Part shown: positions 46,967 through 57,757 of the stretch, piece by piece
Numbering within the stretch: position 1 is the stretch's first letter
How the letters are laid out: every line of letters begins with the position of its first letter
Source: Angiostrongylus vasorum
Taxonomy: Eukaryota; Nematoda; Chromadorea; Rhabditida; Metastrongylidae
NCBI GenBank assembly: GCA_018806985.1
Contig: JADANN010000023.1
Location: 20,577-84,576, forward strand
DNA: 64,000 bases
Reading direction: 5' to 3'
Notes under the pieces: model-generated
The model's database searches: none
What the model was told of the DNA's origin: nothing
The model's input: the letters and a program-made list of their open reading frames with translations, nothing else
Program-made: the position numbers and the translations under genes

Positions 46967-49900
46967 GCGATTTACCAACAATCTTCATCGCTACGGCACC
47001 GTTCTCCTCCTTCTCACATTGTATGTTAAAACCGTCCACCTATATGATGCAAATTGATAGTAGATATGTTCATTAATAAATGTGAAAAATGTAAAGATTT
47101 CCGTTCATCGTAAAGAACATGATAAAATAAACTTTTATCTCGGCCTGCAAAATCATCATTAATGAACTTACAAACTTCACTTCACCGACTGGAATCAGCA
47201 CTCCAGAGGTTGTGAGACAACCCATAAACTCTACCACACCTCCTTCGCCACATCTATACCGTAGTGATTCGTCTTCCCATTCTGAACCTGAAATAAAAAC
47301 TACTTTCACTTTTCTATTCCTTCCTCACTATTGTTTACTAACTCAACTCAGAGGCCAGCTACTGTTTTTCATAGTATCATTGCATTATCTACAAAAGGAA
47401 GTGTCAAACATGTATCATTTTATGACTGTGAATGAACAACCTCTACAAGCGATCACCTGTTTTCCGAACAAGTTCTTGTACAGGCGCAGGAATCAGGACT
47501 GCAGCTAAAGTGACTAAAAGGTTACCTTCACTTCTCTCCTTTCCGTTGTAATCTTTGCACGTCGTACTAGTGAGTCTATCGAGCACATGCATCATTATGG
47601 TCCCGTTGGCATGCCTCTTACACTCGATCTTGACACCATCCACCTAAACGAAAAAATTAATAATGAGCAAGAGTATCAATGAAAATGAAAATCATGAAAA
47701 GGCCTTTTTTTTCTATTGAGAAAAATAACGGAACACTACATTCTCTGTGTATATTTTTTTCGTTCACGAGCTAGCTACATTTTCTTCTGAACCTCATTAC
47801 ATCATCTACATTCAACTTACCCATTTCACCTCTCCACTTGGAATGAACATCTCTGATGATGTGATGCAACCCATGAAGTCCTTTATACCTCCTTTACCAC
47901 AACCAAACTGTAGCGAATCCTCTTTCCACAATGAACCTGAGACAGAAAATATTTTACTTTTCGTTTCCATTCCTTGCAATGGGAGAGTGAGTCAGTCAAA
48001 AAACCCTCCGTGTATTCCACAACATCGTTTCATTATCTACACGGTGACATCTCGTCTCGTTATCTACACTGTGACGTTTTCAATCTGATTGAAATAGAAC
48101 ACCACCATCGATTTTGCTTTGCGATAAGGTTTCATATTTTATATTTTATCTGCTTTACCGTTCCCTAACAATCGCTGTGGTTTCTTCTCACGACAATTCT
48201 TTGCCCAATAACTTTGAAGAAGATCCCCTTACTTACGGAAAAGTTTCAACATGAATTTTCTGTCATACTTCTTATAAGCTATGTAATTCGGCATCAGAGA
48301 TTAATTAGGGCCAAGTGGCAAAAAATTTGCTGCTTTATTTTGAATCTTTTTCCACCGCTTTAAGCATGAACTGCTTTTATTGCTCGACGAGCCTGCTGAA
48401 AACGAAAGCTATGACGTGAAATGAAGTAATTTTGAGCAATAGGGAACACATGCGCCTCGCTGTTTTGGGTGGAATGGAGATTTGCTGTCCAGAAGCCGGA
48501 TCTCTTTTAGGACAGCGACAATTACTCGAGTTTATTTCTTATCAGCAAGGTTCATGTGAAGAAAGATAGAGGGAGGTCGCGCAATGGTGTCGCCCATCGC
48601 GACTGCGATTCTGGTACGACCGCGACCGGGCACACAAGCTTCCTATTTGTCCTCTGTCGAGAAGTTGATAGGAGACTCGTCTGAAAATAGCTCACTAACT
48701 GTAATCCAAATATTAGAGCTCTAGCGCGCCTATCTCTGAATACCAGGGAGGAATGACTCAAGCGGTATTCAAGGACATTCGTAAAAAGACGGAAACGCCA
48801 AGCATCAACCGAACCCAAACTCGAAACGTTCGGAGGCCTTCGTGAAAGAATTAAGCGAGGAAGCAAGTCGAATGCGAGACGTCTTGAAATCCGTGGGTAA
48901 AGACGTTCCGTTTAAAATAAAAAAATGTTTGTCTATGCTGTAGACTTAAAACAGCATTTTTCCTAAAGGTGTTCAGCATGCGAGTCCACATCGGATGTTG
49001 TCCTCATCGCTGAGCATCTGTTAATGAGAGCCGTCACGACGATATGAATACGGTAACGTGGCAAATGTTCTACCAATTATTAAAAGCATTCAGAAAGTTC
49101 ACACTACTGAAAGCTGCTTTCACTTTAATTTCCTTCTTCCCAGTGATTCCATTGATTATTGAGTGCAGAAGTACTAACTCCTCTAGATGTTTGTCACCTC
49201 ATCGTGCCTGATAGTGTGTGTACTTCTGAGTGTGGAACTTCGATGAACAGTGGATCCCGTCCACTTAATATGGCTACCCAAACTGGAAACGAATTGTAAT
49301 TTTACATTCGGGAAAACAGCCACGATTAAACCAGTGCCAAAAAGAAACGGTACCATTTCAGCAGAAACATCACTGTTTGGCGGCAAGTGGTGATAAAATG
49401 GGAAGACACCAAATGTGCTTTCATATTCTAGAGAAAGTAAATCTTCTCCCCGAGTTGAGTTGCCAGCGAAGCGGCACACGCGCTGACTACGACGGGATTC
49501 TTCGCGACTCGTTTGGCACGGCTGTTCCAGAAATCATCGATTTCACGAGTCCATCAGAAAAGACCACCACGGCGCATCTCCTTGTGAAAAATCAAACTCT
49601 CGTTGTATTTTCAGGATTTGTTCTTGTTATTCTCTTCTGTGATTCCCAGAAAATCACATGATAGCATTTTTTTCTGCTTCTGTTTTAATGCTGAAAAAGT
49701 TTGCATACATACATATACAATACTAAAAGAAAATTTGTTTACCGTATGGATGACCATCACATGGTGTTTCGGTGTCGTCTCTTTGTATAAAATCAACGCT
49801 ACCGTTAACATACTTTTTGCATTGATATATGCGACCATCAACTGTCCTTTCGTCGCACACAGGTACCTTCAAAAATTTCTGGTCTCTTTTCCTTCGAGAA

Positions 49901-52717
49901 TTCATCTTGTATTCTCGATCTGTTATTTGCAAACATGTGACATTCTCTTGCAGTGGAAGAGCGTAAACTTGGCTGATTATATGTCGATTGAAATGAATTT
50001 ACGTTAGATATTATTGTAGATGCGTGTGGAGCATGGTTATTGACGGGAGCGTGTGGCGCAGTGGTCGGAGGCGCCCTGCAACGCACACATGGGATCGACT
50101 CCCACGCCCATAGCTCACCAAACCTTCCATCCCCAGGGCCAGTAAATTGGTACTACACTTGTCTGGGAGGATAGCACCACTGGCTCGCACATCGGCAGGC
50201 CACCGCGACTCATTGTTTAGGCCAGATATGCATTCAAACACCTCCAACGGTGCTTAATGAAGTCGAATGAATAGTGCATCTCTCAAGGATTGTTCAACGC
50301 CAAAAGCTTTGTTTTCTTTTATTATTGAAGAACAACTAATCGACAAAACCCAAGACCGACTTTCTATTGACATGGGCATTGGTTGGTAGTTCACCGCTAA
50401 TCTTTGAAAAGCAAACACAAGGTTGATATTATAGAATTTATTAGCATAAAATCTAAAGCTGATGTTTCGGAGGTTTCAACTTCTTCAAAGCCGTTTTATT
50501 CATTGCAAGTATTTCAACCTACTGTGCTCGCCCATGTGTTACTCTGTGCGGCTGCTCTCCAGCAACTGATTGGAATACTTGCAAGGAATAAAAGGCCCCT
50601 GAAGAAGGTGAAACCGTCGAAACGTTAGCGCTATTGCATGCTAATAAATCCTATAATCCCAACCTCTTGTTTGTTTATCGAAGAAAGACAGTGAGTAATC
50701 AACAATATGCCGGTGCTAGACGATTCAATCAATAAATCAACTTGCTTGCCACTAAGTTCTCACGTGAAGAAGAGTTCTCACGTGATCCAAAAGATAGGGC
50801 AGTCTACATACGGTCTATGACGCAAAATGGAAAACGGTCCTATAATTTTGCACCAACTAGAAGATCTCATTGGGCATCTAATTAAGGGTACCAATAAGTT
50901 GGTATCATTATGCAGTTAGCCTTCCTAACGGTTTACCACTTCACCCTGGCTGTAAGGTGTTCCTGGGTGTCGGGCTGCGATCTACAGAGGGGATTTCATC
51001 CCCCTGGCAGAGTCTCCCAGGCTGAGAAGAGCCCGGTGTTTCCATCACGAAGCCCAGCCAAGCGTAAAGCAATATCAGGATCTGTCGCCGTCCCGGCACC
51101 TAAATAGGCGCATGGTGGCAAATCTCCCTCTGATCCAAAAGACGGCGACTGCTTGTGGTGATGACGCACTGGGGCAGACTTTGGCCAGGATGAGCTCTGG
51201 ACTCCAGAGAAGCACAACGGCTAAACCACCAGAACTCCGGAAAATGGAGATTATGCTGGGGACCGCACAACCAGTAGGGACGGGTCGTCAAAGTATCATA
51301 GTATGTGGTAAGTGGCTTAGTTGGCTTTCTTAACAATTCACATTTGAATTTTTAGACACTTTATAGGTTTATACTTGTGACAGGATGTAATGTAGTAGCA
51401 GTAATGATATAAGTAGTAACGACTGTTATCAATGACAAGCGATACCGCAATTCCGTTTGATGAAACACATTCGACAACGCTTAGACGCCAGTGTCCTTCT
51501 GGCTCAATAATACATCTCACTTTAAACACCTCCCCGTCAATCTAAAAATGGTAATAATAGTTCCAGCAATAATAAAAATGATGAAAGCGACTGGTAATAG
51601 CAAGTGTTGGTAGAATATTAACGATAAAATCATGACATTATGAACCATTCGTGGAAGTCACTCTTGCTTCGCTTGCCTACTTTATCAAATTAACACACAG
51701 AAGTCGTATGTACAAGTAGGCGCAGGTATTGATGAGTGCACAGTTGTACTTTGAAGTAAATGTTTAGTATCCCTAACATCATTTCGGCCGAAGTCAAGGA
51801 CTGATTAACTAAGAAGCATACAGAAGCAGTTTGGTGTCGAGTTCACCCGAATACCCCAGAAGAGACCGACAAGCTGCACTTCAGCGTGCAGATTCACTCA
51901 GAACTCAAACAATAGTAATTTACTGCATATCTCATTTTGTCTTAACCTATCTTTATCTTATCTTATCAACTCATACTAGGAGTGAAATTTCTGAATCACC
52001 CACAAAACCAGTTCGTTTTTGTCTTAATATAGAAATTGCTGCCGTTTCAGTAGGTAATACAGACGTATTCAAAATGTTCGTCATTTGCTCTAATTAAACC
52101 TGAGATATGTAACAGTGGATGAACACGCAGCATTGATATTCTTTGGTATGTCTTTAAAAAAAATTTGTGATGAATAATGTTGATAAAACCTTCAAGGGAC
52201 GGGCAGCGCCGTAGTAGTGATGGCACCCATCGCAAAACGGTTTTGGTTGGACCCCGCGTCACCAAGCTTCTCAACCGCCTGCACGCAGGAAATTAGTGTC
52301 AGACTTCTCTGGGTACAGTTCTCGATGCAGTTCAAGTGAAATTGCTTTAGGTCGGCTATTCGAGGTTGGGAAATTGAAACCAGACACTTCTGTGGAAAAG
52401 TTCACTAACTGCAATCCAAAAGCGAACCTTCTGGCCTAACCATAGCAAAACACCAGAGACTGAATTCCACCAGAATACTAAAACACTGACAAAGAAGACC
52501 ACGATCCAGAAACAGGAAACTAATGAACAAACGAAAAGTTCATAGCCGTCCATAACGCTTGCAACAATAAAGCGAGTCGCATAAAAAATGCCTTCTGAAA
52601 TTCTGAATCACTCACAAATTCGTCACCATCCTTGTAGGTTTTGCCTTTGTGTTCACACGCAAGAGCAACGCTGAGGAAAGCCCAGATGTAGAACGACCTC
52701 ATTCCGTGAGGCCTCAC
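46962..52717 (-). CDS. Secreted cysteine-rich protein with three fibronectin-I-like (MIG-18-like) modules, 7 exons
   Basis: Exons are 52,717-52,616, 51,541-51,446, 49,866-49,743, 47,936-47,821, 47,643-47,526, 47,287-47,172 and 47,039-46,962. Lengths of 102, 96, 124, 116, 118, 116 and 78 give 249 residues and a stop, and all junction phases agree. Exon 1 encodes a signal peptide (MRSFYIWAFLSVALA, probable cut before Cys-Glu-His) and the start CEHKGKTYKDGDEF of module 1. Modules 2 and 3 share the pattern C..G..GSxW.E.SL..xCGxGG...FMGC, then a G..IP.GEVK block, then VDG..I.C. This is the layout of the nematode domain found in C. elegans MIG-18, an extracellular matrix protein; function here is inferred only. 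Donors of exons 1, 4 and 6 are GTGAGT or GTAAGT. The acceptor of exon 3 (TTTTTGAAG) is the weakest. Introns carry SINEs and repeats. An alternative start is Met6. Confidence 0.85.
48570..48890 (+). mobile_element. tRNA-like SINE (family 3), in an intron
   Basis: The head GAGGTCGCGCAATGGTGTCG resembles an A box. A later block CTCACTAACTGTAATCCAAA matches 52,196-52,420 and is related to family 2. It lies in the third intron of the secreted-protein gene on the opposite strand. Confidence 0.5.
48891..49742. other. Intron sequence, unassigned
   Basis: The two opposed frames of about 95 codons at 49,183-49,661 are not splice-compatible with the host gene and have no recognised domain. Confidence 0.35.
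50047..50320 (+). mobile_element. tRNA-derived SINE (family 1), in an intron
   Basis: Well preserved: GAGCGTGTGGCGCAGTGGTC, B-box-like GGGATCGACTCCCACG, body and a tail of AAAAGCTTTG. It is in the second intron of the secreted-protein gene, opposite strand. Confidence 0.8.
50459..50690. mobile_element. Pair of inverted Penelope-like tail motifs
   Basis: 50,459-50,496 is a minus-strand copy (TTTGAAGAAGTTGAAACC, then TCCGAAACATCAGC). 50,594-50,632 is a plus-strand copy (CCTGAAGAAGGTGAAACCG, then TCGAAACGTTAGC), with tail sequence continuing to about 50,690. About 100 bases separate them, giving a palindromic arrangement inside the second intron of the secreted-protein gene. Confidence 0.55.
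50915..51310 (+). repeat. Dispersed repeat family A, copy 3
   Basis: It runs from CTTCCTAACGGTTTACCAC to ACAACCAGTAGGGACGGG, colinear with the copies at 24,505 and 53,061, with a GCTTGTGGTGATGACGCAC block. It occupies the second intron of the secreted-protein gene. Confidence 0.75.
52196..52420 (+). mobile_element. tRNA-like SINE (family 3), second copy
   Basis: The head GGGCAGCGCCGTAGTAGTGA is A-box-like. The body has CTCGATGCAGTTCAAGTGAA and AGTTCACTAACTGCAATCCA, matching 48,570-48,890. It lies in the first intron of the secreted-protein gene. Confidence 0.5.
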
Positions 52718-52748
52718 TGATCGTGTCGCTTTCGACTGCTAGAATGTC

Positions 52749-52755
52749 TTATATA
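52749..52755 (-). promoter_or_regulatory. TATA box of the secreted-protein gene
   Basis: The minus strand reads GGTACTATATAAGACATTC. The TATATAA ends 32 bases upstream of the first ATG (52,717), so initiation would be expected only a few bases before it. That may favour the in-frame ATG at 52,702 as the real start. Confidence 0.6.
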
Positions 52756-53060
52756 GTACCACGATATCACGAAGCAGACATAGTGCTGATAGGTGATATG
52801 TGAATAATTCTGGTGAAAATAACATTTTAATTACTAACATCGGAGTATCTTGCGCGGTGGTGCCACCACAGAGAACACTCCTGTAGCCAAGAAATAGTAT
52901 AAAAAAATGACTACACGTGCACATTTGAATACGCGTATTGGTGCAAATGGATTACAAAAAAACGTAAGCGTTGAAAAAGTGTCGTTTACACATTCCATAC
53001 ACAGCTCAGTATTCGTATGCCGCAACTTCTACGATTCAAACTCTTGCTGTTACGAAACCT
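52756..53060. other. Upstream region of the secreted-protein gene
   Basis: AT-rich sequence with no recognised coding content. Any further promoter elements are not identifiable by eye. Confidence 0.3.
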
Positions 53061-53440
53061 CCCAACGATTTACTGCCTCATCGTGGCTGGGAGATGTTCC
53101 TGGGTGTCGGGCTACGATGTCCAGCGGGTGGATTCCTCTCTTTGGAAGGGTCTCCCAAGCTGAGAGGGAGTCCGGCGTTTCTATCAGGAAGCTTAGCTAA
53201 GAGTAAACCAACACCAGGATCCGCCACCGTCCTGGTATCAAAGTCGCTTGGTGGCAAATCTCCCTCTGATCCACAAGGTCTGCGACTGCTCGTGGTCGTG
53301 GACCCTAGGACAGACTTTGCCCAGGTTGACGGCGGGATTCCAGGGAACCACAATGGCTTAACCAGCAAATCTCCGATTAATGGTGATTATGCTGGGGCCA
53401 GCACAGCCAGTGAGGACGAGTCGTTCAAGTGTCAAGTGTG
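53061..53440 (+). repeat. Dispersed repeat family A, copy 4 (best preserved)
   Basis: Starts CTCCCAACGATTTACTGCCT and ends near AGTGAGGACGAGTCGTTCAA. A 157-codon plus-strand frame and a 96-codon minus-strand frame run through it, but neither is conserved in the other copies. It may be an untranslated part of a larger retroelement; no coding neighbour is present to test this. Confidence 0.75.
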
Positions 53441-54026
53441 TTAAGTGCTGTTACGAAAACAATTTAACTACGAGTACTTCTGATATTGACAGCCAGTTCC
53501 GACCTTTATGGTCTGTATGTAACCAAATGATAAAACAGATACTCAAATGATCAGTTTTCACACTTCGTGAGGTGCTAATGTTTTTCTCTTGGTTTCGTTG
53601 TCTCCCAATCAACATACACAGAAGGTCTCGGGTTAATGTATGGGATTGTAAGCAGGTAAGAACCTATAGCATCCTCACTTTATTGTGATGTCAAATGATC
53701 GCCGAACGTGATTTTCAACGAGATCCCCAAATATCCATGCCTGAGTATTACGAGTTCTTGGTAAAAGGTGACGGAACCCCTTTGTCGATCGGTTTCCAGG
53801 AAGAGGTATTGCGGGTTACACTGTTCTGTAATTTGCGGTCATGATAAGACGAGAAGGGAAGCATTACCCATATGGTCGTCAAACCTGTCAGCCTTACCTA
53901 CTCGAGCGTTTATACGGGCCTTTCTTTGTAGCAATCTTAGCCGATGAGACAACGGTATATCAACAAGTAGTTCACAGGTTCCTTCCTCTATTCAAAAAAT
54001 AGTGCAGGACACTCATCACCACACAT
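53441..54026. other. Unassigned spacer
   Basis: No motif or repeat recognised. Confidence 0.3.
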
Positions 54027-54279
54027 TTAGTCACAGTTTTTCACGATTTTATAGTTCCGGTTGGAGCACTTGTTTGAATGACCAGTCACCGCTGACCTCA
54101 TCTGACCAGGTTCGGCCTCATCCTCCAGTTCGTCGTTTTCAAGCCATTTGATGGGAAGCACAAGCATCTCACTATGCTCAGTGTCTCCAGCTTCATGCTC
54201 CTTCGCAAATCCTATTTGAACGAGAACAACACTCACTCCATTTTCGCCGACATTACTCGATGTTGTGCAATCTAGTTTT
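54027..54279 (-). other. Terminal-exon-like frame, unidentified
   Basis: After CTTGTAG the minus strand stays open for 83 codons: LDCTTSSNVGENG, then GFAKEHEAGDTEHSEMLVLP, an acidic stretch with ENDELEDEAEPG, and a C-terminal CSNRNYKIVKNCD. An internal alternative acceptor (TTCAAATAG at about 54,212) is possible. Hydrophilic, with three cysteines and no recognised domain. No upstream exon was identified. Confidence 0.3.
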
Positions 54280-54584
54280 CTACAAGTAATCTATTTTTTC
54301 CTTTCATTCAATTTCCACGGTACATCACGCTTATGATGTAGTGTGGTTGGGATAATAAAATAAAAAAAGCGGGTAGGAACATACATACGTTGCCGAACCG
54401 GCTACCAAGTGCCAAAACATCGTGACCGGATGGTGGGTGGCTGCATGTATATATCCGTACGCATGAATAGCACAAAAACGCCTGAAACAACGCAAAGGGT
54501 ATGTTTAAGGCGTGAAAAATATGAAACATGCGCTTAAAGAAAGCGAATGGATTTCGACTTGTATGAGTCATAGCTCACGTTTAG
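54280..54584. other. Unassigned spacer
   Basis: A minus-strand frame of 87 codons is present, but it is hydrophobic and without a motif. Confidence 0.3.
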
Positions 54585-54800
54585 AGGTGAAATAATCTTG
54601 ACTGTAACCACAATAATGCACAGATATTTGCAAAACTAATCACCACAGGTGTCTGCGGTGGGAGTTCGAATATTTACCCTTTCCCGCGGTTAGCGCTCAT
54701 ACCTCTATACCTCATGCATCAACATGTGAATATATTTATATATGTATATATCAAATATCTTAGCACCATTGTGGTTGTACCTCACATAACACCCTATGGC
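54585..54800. mobile_element. MITE family D, copy 2, internally deleted
   Basis: The left terminus, with ACCACAATAATGCACAGATA then AGGTGTCTGCGGTGGGAG, matches the left end of 56,070-56,300. The right terminus (AATATCTTAGCACCATTGTG) is its imperfect inverse. Confidence 0.5.
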
Positions 54801-54844
54801 CAGAAATTGCAGTAGGCAGTAACCAAAAAGTTATCATTGTGATT

Positions 54845-55075
54845 TCGACTGTGATCAGCTTAACTGAAGTCAATGCCGACTTGTGCTCACCAGATCGATC
54901 CCGCTGATGAGTGATTTCTGATGACACTGGTACATTGAAAACTAGTTGAGAAAAAAGACGAAACAAAAAGACCTGCATGGTGAGGTGGTGAAAGCGGTAG
55001 TCTCCGGAAAGGGTAATAACGTGTTCAATCAACACCGCAGACACCTGCGGTCCGGTGTTTTGCAAACCTCTCAGC
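54845..55075 (+). mobile_element. MITE family D, copy 3
   Basis: Colinear with 43,145-43,385: CACCAGATCGATCCCGCTGA, GTCTCCGGAAAGGGTAATAA, ACCGCAGACACCTGCGGTCC and GTTTTGCAAACCTC. Confidence 0.6.
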
Positions 55076-55489
55076 ATTACTGTGTTTGTATGTCAAATAG
55101 TCTTGCTTATTTTACAGCAAACGAACGTAATTCAAGTACAGATGCTTCTCTACCGTCACAACGTCCATGCCCTCCTCAGATAGTCCGTTCGCTAATTTAA
55201 TCCATTCAGAAACCATTCAATTCATTCAAAGGAGGATCCCATTAAGGAACCACCGCACTGAACAAATTCGACACAAGGTTTCCGCTTACATTCTCCTTTA
55301 TTGTATATAACGAGTAAACAAAAGACCTATTTCAGAGATTCCTTGGCCTAACTGAATTCTATTGAGTTTATACCGGATTTAGGTAGACATGACATGACGG
55401 GAAAGAGAAAACGTCCGTGTGTCGGTATTGTTAGCGAAAGCAGAACCTTAAATTTCAGACTAAGCTAAATAGATTCTTGAAATGAATGA
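55076..55489. other. Unassigned spacer
   Basis: No feature recognised. Confidence 0.3.
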
Positions 55490-55640
55490 TCGTTTGGAGG
55501 TGATCGAATGCTTATCTGGCCTTTACAATGACTCGCGGTGGTCTACCGATGCATCGATCCAGTGCTGCTATCCTCCCAGACAAGCCTAGTACCAATTTGC
55601 GACCCCGGAGGGTTGGAAGGCTTTTTGGACCATGGTCGTT
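55490..55640 (-). mobile_element. SINE (family 1), central fragment
   Basis: The plus strand reads GAGGTGATCGAATGCTTATC, then CTCGCGGTGGTCTACCGATG and CTCCCAGACAAGCC, the reverse of the family 1 body. Head and tail are lost. Confidence 0.65.
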
Positions 55641-56069
55641 CTGGGGAGACGTTCTGCTATGATGAATGGAATTTTGCGGAGAGCCCGTAGAAAAAATCAT
55701 GAAGTGCCAAGATATGTTAATCTGTTGCATATGCATTGCATATGCGACTGCATTTCTACTTGGGTCTCATCTATTCTTTTCGTAGTTCACAAACCTTAAG
55801 GAAGTGGCCGTTCTCCCTCCGATATTCATTATTCCACTTAACGATGACGTTTCCCCAGTTTTTCGGGTGAGATTGCTGCCTTTTTTTAAATGAAGTCAGA
55901 TCACAAAGGCTTCATGCTTTTTACATTTTGAGTTCAAATACGTATGTCGTGCGTTGGTTAACACATTAACAACGAGGTCTAACTTTGGTGACAGCCAAGC
56001 AGTCCTAATGCTTTTCCAAGGCAAAGGTCAACTACCTTTGTACCTTAAGGACCTTATTCCGTTAATTTT
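55641..56069. other. Unassigned spacer
   Basis: No feature recognised. Confidence 0.3.
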
Positions 56070-56300
56070 GTCCATACTACCACAATGATGCTGAGATATT
56101 TCCAAAACTGCAGGTGTCTGCTGTAGGGAACCAACGCGCTATCACCCGTTACGGGTGCATAGTGTTATGGGAAGCGCATTAGCTCCCGGTGAGGGTAATA
56201 TCGCGTTCGTTCCCCTCCACGGACACCTGAGGTGCAGAGGCTTGCAAATATTTTGCAAATATCTCATTATCATAGTGGTTGTAACATAAATGATACCCTA
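56070..56300. mobile_element. MITE family D, copy 4, both inverted ends present
   Basis: The left end TACCACAATGATGCTGAGAT, followed by CAGGTGTCTGCTGTAGGGAA, is the imperfect inverse of the right end (TTCCCCTCCACGGACACCTG, then ATATCTCATTATCATAGTGG). The inverted repeats are about 70-80 bases with an internal GGTGAGGGTAATATCGCG. No transposase. Confidence 0.65.
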
Positions 56301-56356
56301 ATACCTTGAAAAATTGTAATAGGCAGTGAATAAAAAAGTTACAATATATGAATAGG

Positions 56357-56635
56357 GCTCGTGTAATGCAGTGGTCGGGGGCGCCCTTCAGTACACGTGG
56401 GGTCGATTCCTGCAGCCGTGGCCCACCAAGCCTTAAATCACTCCGGGGTCTGCAAATTGGTATCATACTTGTTTAGGACTATAGGAGCACTCTCAATCCA
56501 TCGCTAGACCACCGCGAGTTATCGTAAAGGCCAGATATGCGTTGTCTCACCTCCAAACGATGTCCAATAAAGTCTAATGCAAATCGCATGCCTCAGGGAT
56601 TAGTCAACGCAGAGAGCTTTTAGCTTTAACTTTTA
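56357..56635 (+). mobile_element. tRNA-derived SINE (family 1)
   Basis: The head GGGCTCGTGTAATGCAGTGG, B-box-like GGGGTCGATTCCTGCAG, body and AGAGAGCTTTTAG tail are present. ATATATGAATA before and ATATATAAATA after could be an 11-bp target duplication with one change. Confidence 0.75.
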
Positions 56636-56652
56636 ACATATATAAATATAAT

Positions 56653-56830
56653 CTAATGACCCTTTAAATCGCAACTTGACTTGTCAACAATACATTGTCC
56701 ACTCTCGTCCTGCTTAAGACTTATCTCTCGCGAAAAATGAAACGTGCGGTGCAGTATACTATCGTTAACGGTTTCTTGGTCAAATCCACCGCCCATATTA
56801 CACTCCCGGGAATTCACAACGAGTACTGAA
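56653..56830 (-). other. Terminal-exon-like cysteine-containing frame
   Basis: After the acceptor-like CATACATTCAG the minus strand encodes LVVNSRECNMGGGFDQETVN, ending CIVDKSSCDLKGH and TAG: about 57 residues with three cysteines. The composition is secreted-like but no signal peptide or partner exon is visible. The overlapping plus-strand 109-codon frame (56,830-57,159) is equally unassigned. Confidence 0.25.
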
Positions 56831-57151
56831 TGTATGAACAACTGTTTTGTTTCCTTCCGTTTTGCTCATGCATCCAACTCCAATATCCGTTGGAGGAAAT
56901 AAAGCAACCGTTCAGGATTGCCCTCACAATTAACCGAAACTTAAAATTTCGATGGCAATCCAGGCGTCGGAATTTCAGCCGAATTCTTACCGACATTGTT
57001 TCAGTGATAATGCAAGAGGGTATAATGAGAAAATATGTAGATAGCAATTCAATTTTTCTACAGTGCATCACCGGAAGTATCGCGAAAGAACATGCGCGGC
57101 CCAACGCTGTTCATTTATTTGGCGGCCAATCGTCCTCTCATAGGCGGACAA

Positions 57152-57496
57152 GGTGTTGATGTGAGTTGTTTTACTGTACATTAACGCTTTTGCAACAGCT
57201 CAATTCATTGACACGTTCAAGACTCGATAGTGATTTACCGGTTCCCACTTTTAACATAGATTAAATTTCTTCTAGTGGGTGGTTCGATGTCATGGTCTGA
57301 CACAGTGTTTCGCACCAGTGCTGAATGGCTGTGTTTTGGAAGCCATGACTGGTGGGTCGAAAGGTGTTGGCACTGAGGAGTTGCTCAGTGATGTATTCGT
57401 TTTCTTCTGTCCTCTAAAACAAGGATTCAATGAATTGGTGTTCAAACTTGGAGGCTCATACCAGTGAGTTGTCCATTCCATTTATTGTTGCATAGC

Positions 57497-57564
<68 letters not shown>

Positions 57565-57757
57565 AGTGGTTGTTCATCGTGAAGGATACTTCTTGTAGAA
57601 ACCAGCGCAAGATATTTTTTGGCACAGGTAGTATTACTGGAGCGAACCAATACCAGTTTGACCAGACATTAATTTCAATAAGCCGCCGTGTACTTCCAAC
57701 TATTGAGAACTATCATTTTTTTCTTTCAAGTATTCAGAACTGTCATATACTTATAGC
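57152..57757 (+). repeat. Dispersed repeat family C, copy 2
   Basis: Same orientation as 18,728-19,375 and colinear, including the position of the AT microsatellite. The end merges with a family A fragment at 57,757. Confidence 0.7.
57498..57562 (+). repeat. (TA)n microsatellite, about 65 bp
   Basis: A pure TA tract inside family C copy 2, expanded relative to the tract in copy 1. Confidence 0.97.

Noticed and set aside
49377..49661. A 94-codon frame opposite the secreted-protein gene
   Set aside because: It lies in an intron, has no partner exon and no recognised domain, and an equally long frame lies on the other strand.
53078..53444. 157- and 96-codon frames at 53 kb
   Set aside because: Both lie in repeat family A and are not conserved as frames in the other copies.
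4430..56635. tRNA genes suggested by A-box and B-box sequences
   Set aside because: All belong to repeated SINE copies with a common non-tRNA body; cloverleaf pairing is not maintained.
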